Of a stretch of 16,556 nucleotides of DNA, positions 1 to 7,817 are shown one piece after another. The translations under genes and the position numbers were made by a program. Every line of letters begins with the position of its first letter. Within the stretch, counting starts at the first letter, position 1. The stretch is taken from the NCBI GenBank assembly GCA_029939535.1, contig JAOZST010000075.1:1-16556 (forward strand), given 5' to 3'. This stretch comes from NBML01 sp029939535 (lineage in GTDB: Bacteria; Desulfobacterota; Desulfobacteria; Desulfobacterales; Desulfobacteraceae). The notes beneath the pieces are model-generated. The model saw only the letters and a program-made list of their open reading frames with translations, made no database searches and had not been told where the DNA came from.

Positions 1-1
1 T

Positions 2-46
2 TGGGATGAAACCGAAGCGCTTCAACAGCGCGAATTTGATGAATAA
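2..46 (+). CDS. Possible 3' end of an upstream gene
   Basis: The frame starting at base 2 is open from the window edge to a TAA at 44-46. It gives a 14-residue acidic tail that ends in EFDE. It is too short to assign to any family, and it could be chance. Confidence 0.2.
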   Translation, partial: WDETEALQQREFDE

Positions 47-310
47 TACAGGAATGCCAATGGAAGTCAAGCTTTATTATTATTTTATGCTTCTTCAATT
101 AAAGTCAGCGCTCTATGGTCCAAGATTATAGCTATTGGCTGTTAGCCTAATATCGAACGGCAAATTCCTATACTATTAAATTATCATACAAGCCAAGATA
201 TAACCCTGTATTTACCTGATATTTACCCGAAATTTAATAAACAGACAGTTTTCTTGAAATTAACCCTGGAACCTGGTATTTTTCCTATACTCTGATCTTA
301 ATCACCACTT
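47..310. other. AT-rich intergenic region upstream of nfsA
   Basis: No protein-like frame was found in this stretch of about 264 bases. A TATACT hexamer at 286-291 could be a -10 box for the nitroreductase unit, but no convincing -35 box lies 16-18 bases upstream. The octamer TATTTACC occurs twice, about 13 bases apart, near 209-230. A short GGCT-GTT-AGCC hairpin lies near 136-146 but has no T tail. Confidence 0.4.
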
Positions 311-323
311 AAAGGAGATACCT

Positions 324-395
324 ATGTCTTTGGATCATATTTTTGGGGATGACAAAAAACTTGGGGATAATATACTGGAGGCAGAGAAACCGTGA
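324..395 (+). CDS. 23-residue upstream ORF coupled to nfsA
   Basis: ATG at 324 is preceded by an ideal Shine-Dalgarno sequence, AAAGGAGA at 311-318, five bases upstream. The frame runs 23 codons to a TGA at 393-395, and that stop overlaps the GTG start of the nitroreductase (GTGA, 392-395). The peptide begins MSLDHIFGDDKK and is acidic, with no signal peptide or membrane segment. The strong ribosome binding site and stop/start overlap suggest it is translated and couples ribosomes into nfsA. I recognise no family. It could instead be a relic of a longer gene, or merely a translational booster. Confidence 0.5.
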   Translation: MSLDHIFGDDKKLGDNILEAEKP

Positions 396-1186
396 TACAA
401 ACTGAAGAAATCAAAAATCCAATTCTGGATATTTTATCATCCCACAGGTCTGTCCGCCAGTTCAGGGACAAACCCCTTGAAGAATCTAAATTCCAGGCCA
501 TTGTCATGGCTGCACAGTGTGCTTCCACCTCCCACCATGTCCAGGCCTATACAATTATCCGGGTAAAGGACAGGGAAACCAGAAAAGAGATTGCAGACCT
601 GGCAGGCCCTCAGCCATGGGTTGAAAAGGCACCAATCTTCCTTGTTTTCTGTGCCGACCTGACCCGGCTTAAAGCTGCCTGCAGGCTCCACAAAATAAAA
701 CCAGAAACCGGATGGGCCGAACAATTTGTGGTGGGAACAGTGGACACGGCCCTGGTGGCTCAGAACCTGATGGTTGCTGCGGAATCCCTGGGACTGGGCG
801 GGGTATTCATTGGAGGTATCAGAAATGATCCGGCCAGGGTAAGTGACCTGTTGAATATCCCGGATCATGCCTACCCGGTGTTTGGCATGTGTCTGGGCTA
901 TCCTGATCAGACCCCGGACACCAAGCCCCGGTTACCTCAAGCCCTGGTAATGAAAGAAGAAACCTTTGATAACCCGGCCAGGGCAGAAGATTTATCCCCT
1001 GGCCCGGTACTGACTCCAGAAGAGCACCTGGACATTTATGACAAGACCATTCAAGAATATTATCAAACCAGGGACAGCAACCTCAAGGACCAGACATGGA
1101 GCAGTCAGATGGCGGCCTTTATGGGCAAGGTAATCCGACCCCAGATGAAATCTTTTCTTGAAAAAAAAGGTTTTTTCTTGAAATAA
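392..1186 (+). CDS. nfsA: NfsA-type FMN-dependent NADPH nitroreductase
   Basis: This is a 264-residue protein of the nitroreductase/flavin reductase superfamily, NfsA/FRP branch. Such cytosolic FMN homodimers reduce nitro compounds and quinones by two electrons using NADPH. Visible family motifs are HRSVRQF at residues 18-24 (FMN phosphate binding), VDTALVAQNLMVAAESLGLGG at about 117-137 followed by IGGIRN (140-145), FGMCLGYP (164-171) and KPRLP (178-182). The C-terminal YYQTRDSN...DTW-like stretch near 223-236 matches the family tail that contacts NADPH. E. coli NfsA is about 240 residues, so this one is slightly long at both ends. The GTG start at 392 has GGAGG at 377-381 and overlaps the small upstream ORF. 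The physiological substrate cannot be read from the sequence. Confidence 0.88.
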   Translation: MIQTEEIKNPILDILSSHRSVRQFRDKPLEESKFQAIVMAAQCASTSHHVQAYTIIRVKDRETRKEIADLAGPQPWVEKAPIFLVFCADLTRLKAACRLHKIKPETGWAEQFVVGTVDTALVAQNLMVAAESLGLGGVFIGGIRNDPARVSDLLNIPDHAYPVFGMCLGYPDQTPDTKPRLPQALVMKEETFDNPARAEDLSPGPVLTPEEHLDIYDKTIQEYYQTRDSNLKDQTWSSQMAAFMGKVIRPQMKSFLEKKGFFLK

Positions 1187-1228
1187 GTGCCACACTCTGT
1201 TCCCCAAAGCTTAAACGAACAACGAAAA

Positions 1229-1319
1229 ATGAAAGTTATGAGTATTGAGAGATGAGTTATGAGAAAAAATTGCAATATTCCAATCTCAATACTCACAACC
1301 CAAATTTTACTACTTTCAT
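1229..1319. repeat. Imperfect inverted repeat element between nfsA and helicase remnant
   Basis: An 8-bp outer pair (ATGAAAGT at 1229-1236, ACTTTCAT at 1312-1319) flanks a perfect 11-bp inner pair (GAGTATTGAGA at 1240-1250, TCTCAATACTC at 1284-1294). The arms are offset because the right side carries extra bases. The whole block is about 91 bp, AT-rich and non-coding. It resembles a degenerate MITE-like or REP-like dispersed element. Copy number elsewhere cannot be judged from one window. Confidence 0.5.
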
Positions 1320-1326
1320 ATAAAAA

Positions 1327-2328
1327 ATGATTCAAATTACAAATGAACAAGAAGAGATTATCAATTGTGATCTTTTGCCGGGCAAAATACTTAAAATCAT
1401 GGCCTTTGCCGGTACCGGCAAAACCACCACCCTGGTGGAGTATACCAAAAGACGTCCCAAGATACGATTTTTATACATTGCCTTTAACAAAAGCGTACAA
1501 TTGGAAGCAGCCCGGAAGTTCCCTGGCAATGTAACAGCCAGAACCACCCATTCCCTGGCCTTCACTATGACTGCATTCTCCTGGATGAGGCCCAGGGCAT
1601 CAATCCAGTAACTGCTGCCATTGTCTTTGCCCAGACCCGAACAGATCAAAACCCCAACCCCTGTTCCATAATCCTGGTGGGCGACGGCCATCAGCAGATT
1701 TATAGTTTCAGGGGAGCCTGAGTTTCATACAATTATAGCAAGGGCCAATGCCACACTCTTTGACAAGGCCGTGCAATTATACAAAAACCATAAAATTGGA
1801 TTTGTGGGAGGAGCGGGAAGCTATAGGCTGAACATCCTCAAAGACGTCTATTATCTGTACAAAAATGATTCGTCCAGGATAAATGATCCCTATATCAAGA
1901 GGTTTGGTTCCTTCCAGGGTTTAAAATCCTATGCCAGGACAGTGGAGGATTTTGAACTTTCCAGTCTCTGTAAAATAATTGAAAAATATAGTTTCAAAAT
2001 TCCCGGACATGTGGACAGTATAATGGAACAATCTGTACACGAAACAGATGCCGGGATTCTTCTTACCACAGCCCATAAATCAAAGGGCCTTGAATGGTCC
2101 AATGTCCTTCTCATGGATGATTTTCATCCCCTGGTAAAGGAGGAAAATATTATTGATCCTGCAGGGGTTGACCCTGATGAATTCAACCTCATCTATGTGG
2201 CCATGACCCGGGCCATGATCAATTTAAGATTTGACAAAGATAGCGATATCCCCGGCTTTATCAGGCTTTCTCTAAAACAGGGTAAAAAAACCGGGAATTC
2301 TTTATTAACTGTTCCATTATCCCGATAA
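1327..2328 (+). pseudogene. UvrD/PcrA-like superfamily 1 helicase, disrupted
   Basis: Three consecutive open segments together spell a superfamily 1A helicase. Segment one (1327 to about 1563) has the Walker A motif AFAGTGKTTTL, then FNKSVQLEA and a TTHSLAF motif. Segment two (from about 1566, shifted by two frames) has the motif II-like LLDEAQGINP and motif III-like VGDGHQQIYSFRGA, then meets a TGA at 1719-1721. Segment three (from about 1722 to 2328, back in the first frame) has TTAHKSKGLEW (motif V) and YVAMTRA (motif VI). The sequence between Walker A and DEAQ, and after FRGA, is much shorter than in intact relatives, so two out-of-frame internal deletions are inferred. The product cannot be a working helicase. 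The gene lies alone and converges on soxG. Confidence 0.85.
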
Positions 2329-2341
2329 ATCCTTCACATCC

Positions 2342-2971
2342 TTATTTTGTAACCGCTTGGGTAAACCGGTCTAGACCGGACGGCGTAAGGCCGTATGGGG
2401 CACCTATATCCAGCACAGCATGGATGACACTTCGGGCATATCCCCTGCCAAGGCTGAGCAGAAAAATCTTTTGCCCCGCTTTTTCCAGAATATAAAGCTG
2501 GCCAAAGGTATGGAGCATTGGCCCCTGAAGGACACATGGCAGCTCAAGTGTTGAATCGGAAAAATTCATCCGGGTAATTTTTCCCATGAGCCGGTCGGCA
2601 CCGTTCCCGCCCATGGCAAACAGACACCGGCCATCCGTTATATCTGTGAAACGATGATCTTCTGGCAGTTCAACCATTTTGCCAAGGATGTGGATGAAGC
2701 TGAACTGAGATGGGCCCAAGGCACTAACCAGCCACTCACCAGAACAGACGGCCCTGCCTGCTTTTTTAGGAAGATCCATTCCCATGGCCTGGGTTTCAGG
2801 GTTTCCATTGCATTGAAAATCCAGTTTAACGCAATGGGAAAGATCAACAATCCAGGGTGAATTTTCCATTTCATTTTTATATTTCAAAACGATGGAATAG
2901 TTGTTCCGCTCTTCCATTTCAGCGATTTCTGCCGGCAGACTTGAAGGTAAAACGCGTTTTAAGGCATTCAT
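2342..2971 (-). CDS. soxG: Sarcosine oxidase gamma subunit family protein
   Basis: This is a 209-residue protein in the last position of a soxB-soxD-soxA-soxG operon, which is where the gamma subunit of heterotetrameric sarcosine oxidase is encoded. Its length and its GcvT-like C-terminal half (around 140-205, including LPCVLQGPMLHTFGQ and SLGRGYARSV) fit the family, but the sequence is divergent. In characterised enzymes gamma is a structural subunit that packs against the folate-binding domain of alpha and carries no cofactor. The start has AAGGAGAG ten bases upstream and lies 15 bases after the soxA stop. Assignment leans on position as much as on sequence. Confidence 0.8.
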   Translation of the reverse strand: MNALKRVLPSSLPAEIAEMEERNNYSIVLKYKNEMENSPWIVDLSHCVKLDFQCNGNPETQAMGMDLPKKAGRAVCSGEWLVSALGPSQFSFIHILGKMVELPEDHRFTDITDGRCLFAMGGNGADRLMGKITRMNFSDSTLELPCVLQGPMLHTFGQLYILEKAGQKIFLLSLGRGYARSVIHAVLDIGAPYGLTPSGLDRFTQAVTK

Positions 2972-2986
2972 TTTGGTTATCTCTCC

Positions 2987-5902
2987 TTAGGCTTTGAGTT
3001 TTAATCCTCTGGGATCGTAAAAAGGGGTGTCACAGACCGTGGCCCTTATTCGGTCTTTGATGTTCATACCATCTTGAAAAAATTCCAATTTAGATCCTTT
3101 GCCGGATAAAGATTCATCCACCAGGGCCATACCAAAGGGTTTTTCCAATGCCTGGCTGTACCGACACGAACAGATATTACCTATCACATCATTGTCTCCC
3201 CGGACAATGACGGCACCGTCCATGGGAAATTCTTCGGGATCATCAACTGTAAAACCCACCAGTTTCAATCTTTTGGACTGGGTTTCAGCAACTTCAAGGG
3301 CATAGGCGCCTACTTTCCTGCTCCCTATGTCTTTCCCTGCCCACGCAAATCCCATTCCCACATCCAGGAGGTTTACCCGTGCCTCGGTTTCCTGGCCGAT
3401 AATCACATGTGCCTTTTCCAGTCTCAATATAAACTGGGCTTCCTGACCAAAGGGTTTTATATTAAATTCCCGGCCCGCCTCCATCAATACGTCCCATAGG
3501 GATGAGGCTGCTGATGCCGGCAGATGAATTTCATAGGCCAGTTCGCCAACAAATCCCACCCGCATCAACCAGGCCTCAACACCAAGGATACTGGCCTTTT
3601 GAATACCGTTGTGGGGGAATGCATCCCTTGAAAGATCGATATCAACCAGTTTTTCAAGTACCTTGCGGCTGTTTGGCCCGGCAATGTTGACACCGGAAAG
3701 CTGATCCGTCAGGTTGACAATGTTGTACTGCCAGTTTTCATATCTGCTGTGAAAGCGAAACCACTCTATGGTTTTGGCAGCATGCCCGGTGGAAGTGGTG
3801 AACAGATAATCCTCTTTGCCTATTTTCGAGGCAACTCCATCGTCAAGCAGACAGCCGTCCTGGTTCAATGCAACCACATATTTGAGCATCCCCTCCTTGA
3901 AATCGGACATGGGATTTATGTAGATCCTGTCCAACACCTTTTTGGCATCAGGTCCGAATATCCTAAATTTCCCCAGGGTGGATACATCGGTAATCCCGAC
4001 ATTATTTCTGACGTTTTTGACTTCCTCTTTGCAGCTTGGGTCTTCACCAAAATATTTAACCCGTTTCCAGATCCCCATGCGCTGCATGTTCGCGCCTGTT
4101 TTTATCAGGTTATCGTAGAGGGGCGTAACTTTGAAAATAGCATGATTGGGTCCTGCCAGGGTGTCCAGGCTTATGGGTTCTATGGGAGGCCTTACCTTTG
4201 TGGGTCTGAAACCGTCTATATATTTACCCGTGATTTCAGAAAGAAGCAGGGATAAATTACTACCAGGAAGCGCACTCTGACCCGCTCCCAGCCCCACGGA
4301 AACAAACCGCTTGGCCAGGTCCGGACGCTCCATACCAGCCTCAACGCCCTGGACAAGGGTTTTGTATGTGGCATCCTCATCAAAACAGACAAAACTCTTG
4401 GACCCCTTGCCGATATAAGAAGATCTGGCAATCAGACAGGGAGAATGGACTTCATTTTCCAATACCTTTTCTTTTCTGAAACTTTCAACGGCAAACCCAA
4501 GTGCCTGGGCTGCATCGAGCCCGGCATGGTATCCTGAGGCCTCTATATTCACTCCGCTTTCAAATCCCCTGGCCCGTCCTGCAAAAAAAACATTTTCCGG
4601 CAGGGTTTCCGGTTCAAAATATCCAAGATTTTTATTATAGCGGACCTTTGCTCCGGCAGTTGATAAAAGTCTCACATCTGCTGTTCTACCGGCATTGGTC
4701 ACCATTGTATCACAAACTACTATTGTTGATGCCCCGGTTTTAATATCTGTGAAACGTGCCTTTTTGATGGTACTTTGGCCCCAGATACGGGATACGGAAT
4801 AGTTTTTCCACACAGGAATGTTAAGTTTATCAAGCTCCTTTAAAAGTTCGGGATCATGGCCGCTTTCCCTGGAATCGGCCACCATAACCACCTTCAATCC
4901 TAGTTTGGCCAGATCCGCGGCAGCTTCAAGGCTTAAATTGTCACCTGTACTGAAAGCAATTCTTTTGCCCGGTGATACTCCATACTGGTGGGCCAGGCGG
5001 TGGGCACAATCGGCCTGCATGACGCCGGGACGGTCATTGTGTTCAAAAACCAAAGGCCGTTCAAGGCATCCTGTAGCTGAAACCACACTGCCTGACATGA
5101 TTTCAATGTATTGTTCAAAGAACGGCTCATCTTCTTTTCCCTTCCGGTAGGCAGTCACCTGACGTTCTCCCCAGACACCCATGGCAAAGGTGTTATCAAG
5201 AACCAGGATGTTGGAGACTGCACGTACTTGTGTTTCCAACTCCCTGCCCCGGCTTACCGCTGCAAGGCCGTTGATCAATGCGGTCCGCCAACTGTAAAAG
5301 CCGCCCAGTTGCCCCCTACGTTCAATCAGGATGACACTGGCACCGGTTTTTGCAGCGGCCAGGGCTGCTGTCATTCCTGCGGGACCACCGCCGATAATAC
5401 AGACATCCGTGTGAAGAAATCTTTCTTCAACCTGCCTTCCATAATCATGGTCCATATCAAGTTTACCAGTGCCGGCGGTATTACGGATGGGCCCAATAAC
5501 CCTTTTCCATAAAAATTCCGGTTTGTGAAACATCCTGTAATAGAATCCGGCAGACATCATCCAGGACAATTTGTCGTTTATTCCCTTCAGGTCAAAATTC
5601 AGAGATCCGGTATAATTCTGGGCAAGTGCTGTCATTCCATTTTTAATCTGGGTGGTTTCTGCACGGGTGTTGGGCATCTTATCCACCTCCACCATGGTGG
5701 AAACCCCTTCACCATCCAGGCTGTAAAGGCCGCGAGGCCGATGATATTTAAGGCTCCTGCTGATAGTTTTTACCCCTGATGCATGGAGTGCCGTTGCCAG
5801 GGTATCTCCCTTAAACCCTGTAAATTCTTTTTTCTCCCAGCTAAAAGTGACTTTACGGGTTTCATCAATCAGGCTTGTTAAAGGCTGGTGTAGCCGTTTC
5901 AT
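2987..5902 (-). CDS. soxA: Heterotetrameric sarcosine oxidase-type alpha subunit
   Basis: This is a 971-residue protein of the usual family length. An N-terminal ferredoxin-like fold spans about 15-75 and includes SRSLKYHRPRGLYS (48-61), but lacks the cysteines of a true 2Fe-2S site. A dinucleotide-binding domain follows with IIGGGPAG (169-176). The second half of this domain has the motif FAGRARGFESGVNIEASGYHAG (440-461). From about 585 to 965 there is a GcvT/aminomethyltransferase-like domain (GITDVS at 636-641, FGQEAQ and GLELE-type region near RLEKAHVIIGQ). In the known enzyme alpha binds NAD and tetrahydrofolate and traps the methyl-derived formaldehyde as methylene-folate. Its ATG overlaps the soxD stop (ATGA, 5899-5902), implying translational coupling. 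The exact N-methyl substrate is inferred only. Confidence 0.93.
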   Translation of the reverse strand: MKRLHQPLTSLIDETRKVTFSWEKKEFTGFKGDTLATALHASGVKTISRSLKYHRPRGLYSLDGEGVSTMVEVDKMPNTRAETTQIKNGMTALAQNYTGSLNFDLKGINDKLSWMMSAGFYYRMFHKPEFLWKRVIGPIRNTAGTGKLDMDHDYGRQVEERFLHTDVCIIGGGPAGMTAALAAAKTGASVILIERRGQLGGFYSWRTALINGLAAVSRGRELETQVRAVSNILVLDNTFAMGVWGERQVTAYRKGKEDEPFFEQYIEIMSGSVVSATGCLERPLVFEHNDRPGVMQADCAHRLAHQYGVSPGKRIAFSTGDNLSLEAAADLAKLGLKVVMVADSRESGHDPELLKELDKLNIPVWKNYSVSRIWGQSTIKKARFTDIKTGASTIVVCDTMVTNAGRTADVRLLSTAGAKVRYNKNLGYFEPETLPENVFFAGRARGFESGVNIEASGYHAGLDAAQALGFAVESFRKEKVLENEVHSPCLIARSSYIGKGSKSFVCFDEDATYKTLVQGVEAGMERPDLAKRFVSVGLGAGQSALPGSNLSLLLSEITGKYIDGFRPTKVRPPIEPISLDTLAGPNHAIFKVTPLYDNLIKTGANMQRMGIWKRVKYFGEDPSCKEEVKNVRNNVGITDVSTLGKFRIFGPDAKKVLDRIYINPMSDFKEGMLKYVVALNQDGCLLDDGVASKIGKEDYLFTTSTGHAAKTIEWFRFHSRYENWQYNIVNLTDQLSGVNIAGPNSRKVLEKLVDIDLSRDAFPHNGIQKASILGVEAWLMRVGFVGELAYEIHLPASAASSLWDVLMEAGREFNIKPFGQEAQFILRLEKAHVIIGQETEARVNLLDVGMGFAWAGKDIGSRKVGAYALEVAETQSKRLKLVGFTVDDPEEFPMDGAVIVRGDNDVIGNICSCRYSQALEKPFGMALVDESLSGKGSKLEFFQDGMNIKDRIRATVCDTPFYDPRGLKLKA

Positions 5903-6153
5903 TTCTTCTCTCCTGTATTTACCTGCAAATTCGTCAGGGTATCCCTTTCCACTGTGAACCAGCTTCCACAGCCCTGTTTATGGCACCACCATTCTTTCTG
6001 GACACCGGCCCGATTGCCGTTGCTGTATATGTATTCAAGGTATAGTTCCGGTGTGAGACGTTCCCGGGGCGGCATGGGCCCCAGGTCCTCATTCCCGTAT
6101 CGAAATTCTTTCTGGCTTCTTTTTCCGCAAATCGGACAGGTTATCGTAAACAT
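5899..6153 (-). CDS. soxD: Sarcosine oxidase-type delta subunit (zinc)
   Basis: This 84-residue protein has the delta-subunit signature: CPIC at residues 6-9, a conserved middle PPRERLTPELYLEYIY (28-43) and WWCHKQGCGSWF (55-66). Cys6, Cys9, His58 and Cys62 match the zinc ligands known for this subunit. Delta stabilises the tetramer and has no direct catalytic role. The ATG has a strong AAGGAGA eight bases upstream. The gene begins 24 bases after soxB and its stop overlaps the soxA start. Confidence 0.93.
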   Translation of the reverse strand: MFTITCPICGKRSQKEFRYGNEDLGPMPPRERLTPELYLEYIYSNGNRAGVQKEWWCHKQGCGSWFTVERDTLTNLQVNTGEKK

Positions 6154-6177
6154 TGCATCTCCTTTTTATTCCGGGAA

Positions 6178-7395
6178 CTAATTCCAGGGACCTATTTCTG
6201 CCGGTATTGCCTTTTCACCGGTATATCGAAACTGGGCAAATCGTTTATTGGTGAATTGTTCAAGGTGGCCCGGTGTTTCTCCGGTGGCTACAAATTGAGC
6301 CATATATTTGCCGACAATAGGGCCGGATTTAAACCCGTAATATCCCCAGGCACCGTTGAAATAGAACCCTTGTATTTCGTCATTTCCAAAAACAATGGGA
6401 GCCATATCCGGTGCCATATCTGCGAGCCCTGCCCAGATTCTCATAAATCTGGCCCCTTTCATGCAGGGAAGCAGTTCGGTGAGCATCTCGGCCTGGTGTT
6501 TCAGGCATAGGCTGGTCACGGCGCTGGTAAAATTCGGGGCTTCGTCCATATGGGCACCACTAGCGATCTCACCTTTGAGGGTCTGTGTGATATAGATATC
6601 GTATGCACCTGAACTCAAGGCAAGGTCCAGGAAGGGCTTTAGAGGCTGTGTGACCATGGCCTGAATGGTCAGCGGGTGTACCGGCAGCTTGATACCGACC
6701 ATATCTGCCAGCTGTACACTATATCCACCTGCGGCCACAATAACGTTGGGTGTTTTTATTTTACCCCTGGTTGTCCTCACCCCTGTAATTTTATTATTTG
6801 ATACGTCAATACCGGTAACCTCCACCCCCTCATGTATATGGGCGCCATGCTGAGCAGCTCCCCGGGCCAGGGCCCACATGACAGCGTCATGTCTCAGGAC
6901 GCCCCCCGGTGGAGAGTAAATTCCACCGTAAACCGGGTGGGTGATGTCCCGGGACAGATTAATAGCCGGAACCAATTCCTTACATTCCCGGGCATCAATG
7001 AACCGACAATCCACACCAGACAGTTGAGCTGAGGAAACATTGATTCTAAAGGCGCCAATGGTGGATTCAGAGTGGGCAAGGCTCAGGTGTCCCGATTGAT
7101 TGAACATCAAATTGAAGTCCAGTTCTTTTGTCAGTACCGGCCACAGTTCAAGGCCTTCCTTGTGAAGTCTGAGATTGGCCTGGGTCCTCTGGTTGGCCCG
7201 TACAATTGCAGTATTGCGTCCGGACCCGCCGTATCCCACACATGTCCGTTCAATCAAGGCAATATTTTTCATTCCCTGCTCTTTGGCAAGATAATAAGCT
7301 GTGGCGCAGCCGTGGATTCCACCGCCTATGATTACAGCATCATAGGAAGATTGAAGGCTGTTATCCTGCCACATGCATTTGAGTTTAGCGCCCAT
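6178..7395 (-). CDS. soxB: Heterotetrameric sarcosine oxidase-type beta subunit (flavin amine dehydrogenase)
   Basis: This is a 405-residue FAD-dependent oxidoreductase of the DAO/sarcosine oxidase beta family and the first gene of the sox operon. The FAD Rossmann motif VIIGGGIHGCATAYYLA lies at 21-37. GYGGSGRNTAIVR (54-66) is the family's second FAD motif. SPPGGVLRHDAV (161-172) carries His169, equivalent to the histidine that covalently binds FMN in the known beta subunit. A C-terminal GFYFNGAWGYYGFK-type stretch closes the FAD site. In the family, FAD oxidises the N-methyl amine and FMN passes electrons to oxygen. In a presumed anaerobe the acceptor may differ. The start at 7395 is supported by AAGGGAT upstream; an internal ATG at codon 8 is an alternative. 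Confidence 0.93.
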   Translation of the reverse strand: MGAKLKCMWQDNSLQSSYDAVIIGGGIHGCATAYYLAKEQGMKNIALIERTCVGYGGSGRNTAIVRANQRTQANLRLHKEGLELWPVLTKELDFNLMFNQSGHLSLAHSESTIGAFRINVSSAQLSGVDCRFIDARECKELVPAINLSRDITHPVYGGIYSPPGGVLRHDAVMWALARGAAQHGAHIHEGVEVTGIDVSNNKITGVRTTRGKIKTPNVIVAAGGYSVQLADMVGIKLPVHPLTIQAMVTQPLKPFLDLALSSGAYDIYITQTLKGEIASGAHMDEAPNFTSAVTSLCLKHQAEMLTELLPCMKGARFMRIWAGLADMAPDMAPIVFGNDEIQGFYFNGAWGYYGFKSGPIVGKYMAQFVATGETPGHLEQFTNKRFAQFRYTGEKAIPAEIGPWN

Positions 7396-7540
7396 GGTTT
7401 ATCCCTTGTAAGTTTTTTGATTGGATGATGTAATTTCTTCTTGGAAACCGGGTATAATTCATTTTTTTCCTTTTAAACTTTTTTTACTTTTTAAACTGGG
7501 CAAACAAATATATGAAATACTAATATCTGTAATTGAAAAT

Positions 7541-7556
7541 TGAAATATTTATTTCA
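7541..7556. promoter_or_regulatory. Candidate RpiR operator at the sox promoter
   Basis: TGAAATATTTATTTCA is a perfect 7-bp inverted repeat with a 2-bp centre. It lies about 8-23 bases downstream of the predicted sox transcription start, a classic repression position. A 15/16 copy sits upstream of the MmgE/MttB unit and a 14/16 copy at 7664-7679. GAAA/TTTC half-sites are in keeping with RpiR-family operators, but binding by the adjacent regulator is inferred. Confidence 0.6.
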
Positions 7557-7570
7557 TAAATCGACAACAA

Positions 7571-7599
7571 TAAATATTGAACCCCCAGGTTATTGTCAA
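7571..7599 (-). promoter_or_regulatory. Candidate sigma-70 promoter for soxBDAG
   Basis: Reading the - strand, a consensus TTGACA (7594-7599) is followed after exactly 17 bases by TATTTA (7571-7576). The -10 box is poor (3 of 6), but the -35 box is perfect. The palindromic operator candidate lies just downstream. Predicted transcription would start near 7563 and leave a leader of roughly 170 bases before soxB. Confidence 0.5.
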
Positions 7600-7663
7600 G
7601 AAAAAAAGCAGCTTTCCTGGTAATTTTTTGTATTAATTTAAATTTTCCGAATCAACCTGAATT

Positions 7664-7679
7664 TGAAATAATTTTTCCA
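7664..7679. promoter_or_regulatory. Second operator-like site, toward the regulator gene
   Basis: TGAAATAATTTTTCCA on the + strand reads on the - strand as TGGAAAAATTATTTCA. That matches the site upstream of the MmgE/MttB unit at 14 of 16 positions. It lies about 140 bases upstream of the RpiR start and upstream of the sox -35 box, so it could serve autoregulation or a repression loop. It is weaker than the other two sites. Confidence 0.4.
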
Positions 7680-7723
7680 ATAAAATTGTTCTGGAACCAA
7701 CTTTACATCCTGCAATAAATCTG

Positions 7724-7747
7724 TTATCTGCTTTAAGGAACAGATAA
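7724..7747. repeat. Inverted repeat TTATCTG/CAGATAA
   Basis: A perfect 7-bp inverted repeat (7724-7730 and 7741-7747) with a 10-base loop lies about 70 bases upstream of the regulator start. On the + strand it is followed by an A run, so it is not a terminator for + strand transcripts. It could be a protein-binding site or a leader hairpin. Confidence 0.3.
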
Positions 7748-7817
7748 AAAAAAAGACATAACAGACACAGGTATTTACCGTTTTTTTAATTTTAAAAAAA
7801 GTATGTAGATCATCATT

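Larger units (their letters stand above)
7396..7817. other. Divergent promoter region between soxB and the RpiR regulator
   Basis: About 420 very AT-rich bases without a protein-like frame separate the divergent sox operon and regulator gene. They hold a candidate sox promoter, two copies of a 16-bp palindromic operator candidate and a TTATCTG/CAGATAA inverted repeat, each listed separately. I could not place a convincing promoter for the regulator itself. Confidence 0.6.

Noticed and set aside
437..868. 143-codon - strand frame opposite nfsA
   Set aside because: It is antisense to a well-supported nitroreductase and has no recognisable domain.
3749..4255. 168-codon + strand frame opposite soxA
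   Set aside because: It is the antisense shadow of soxA coding sequence and shows no family motif or ribosome binding site.
7724..7747. Terminator in the soxB-rpiR intergenic region
   Set aside because: The hairpin is followed by an A run on the + strand, and on the - strand the T run precedes the stem, so neither orientation fits.
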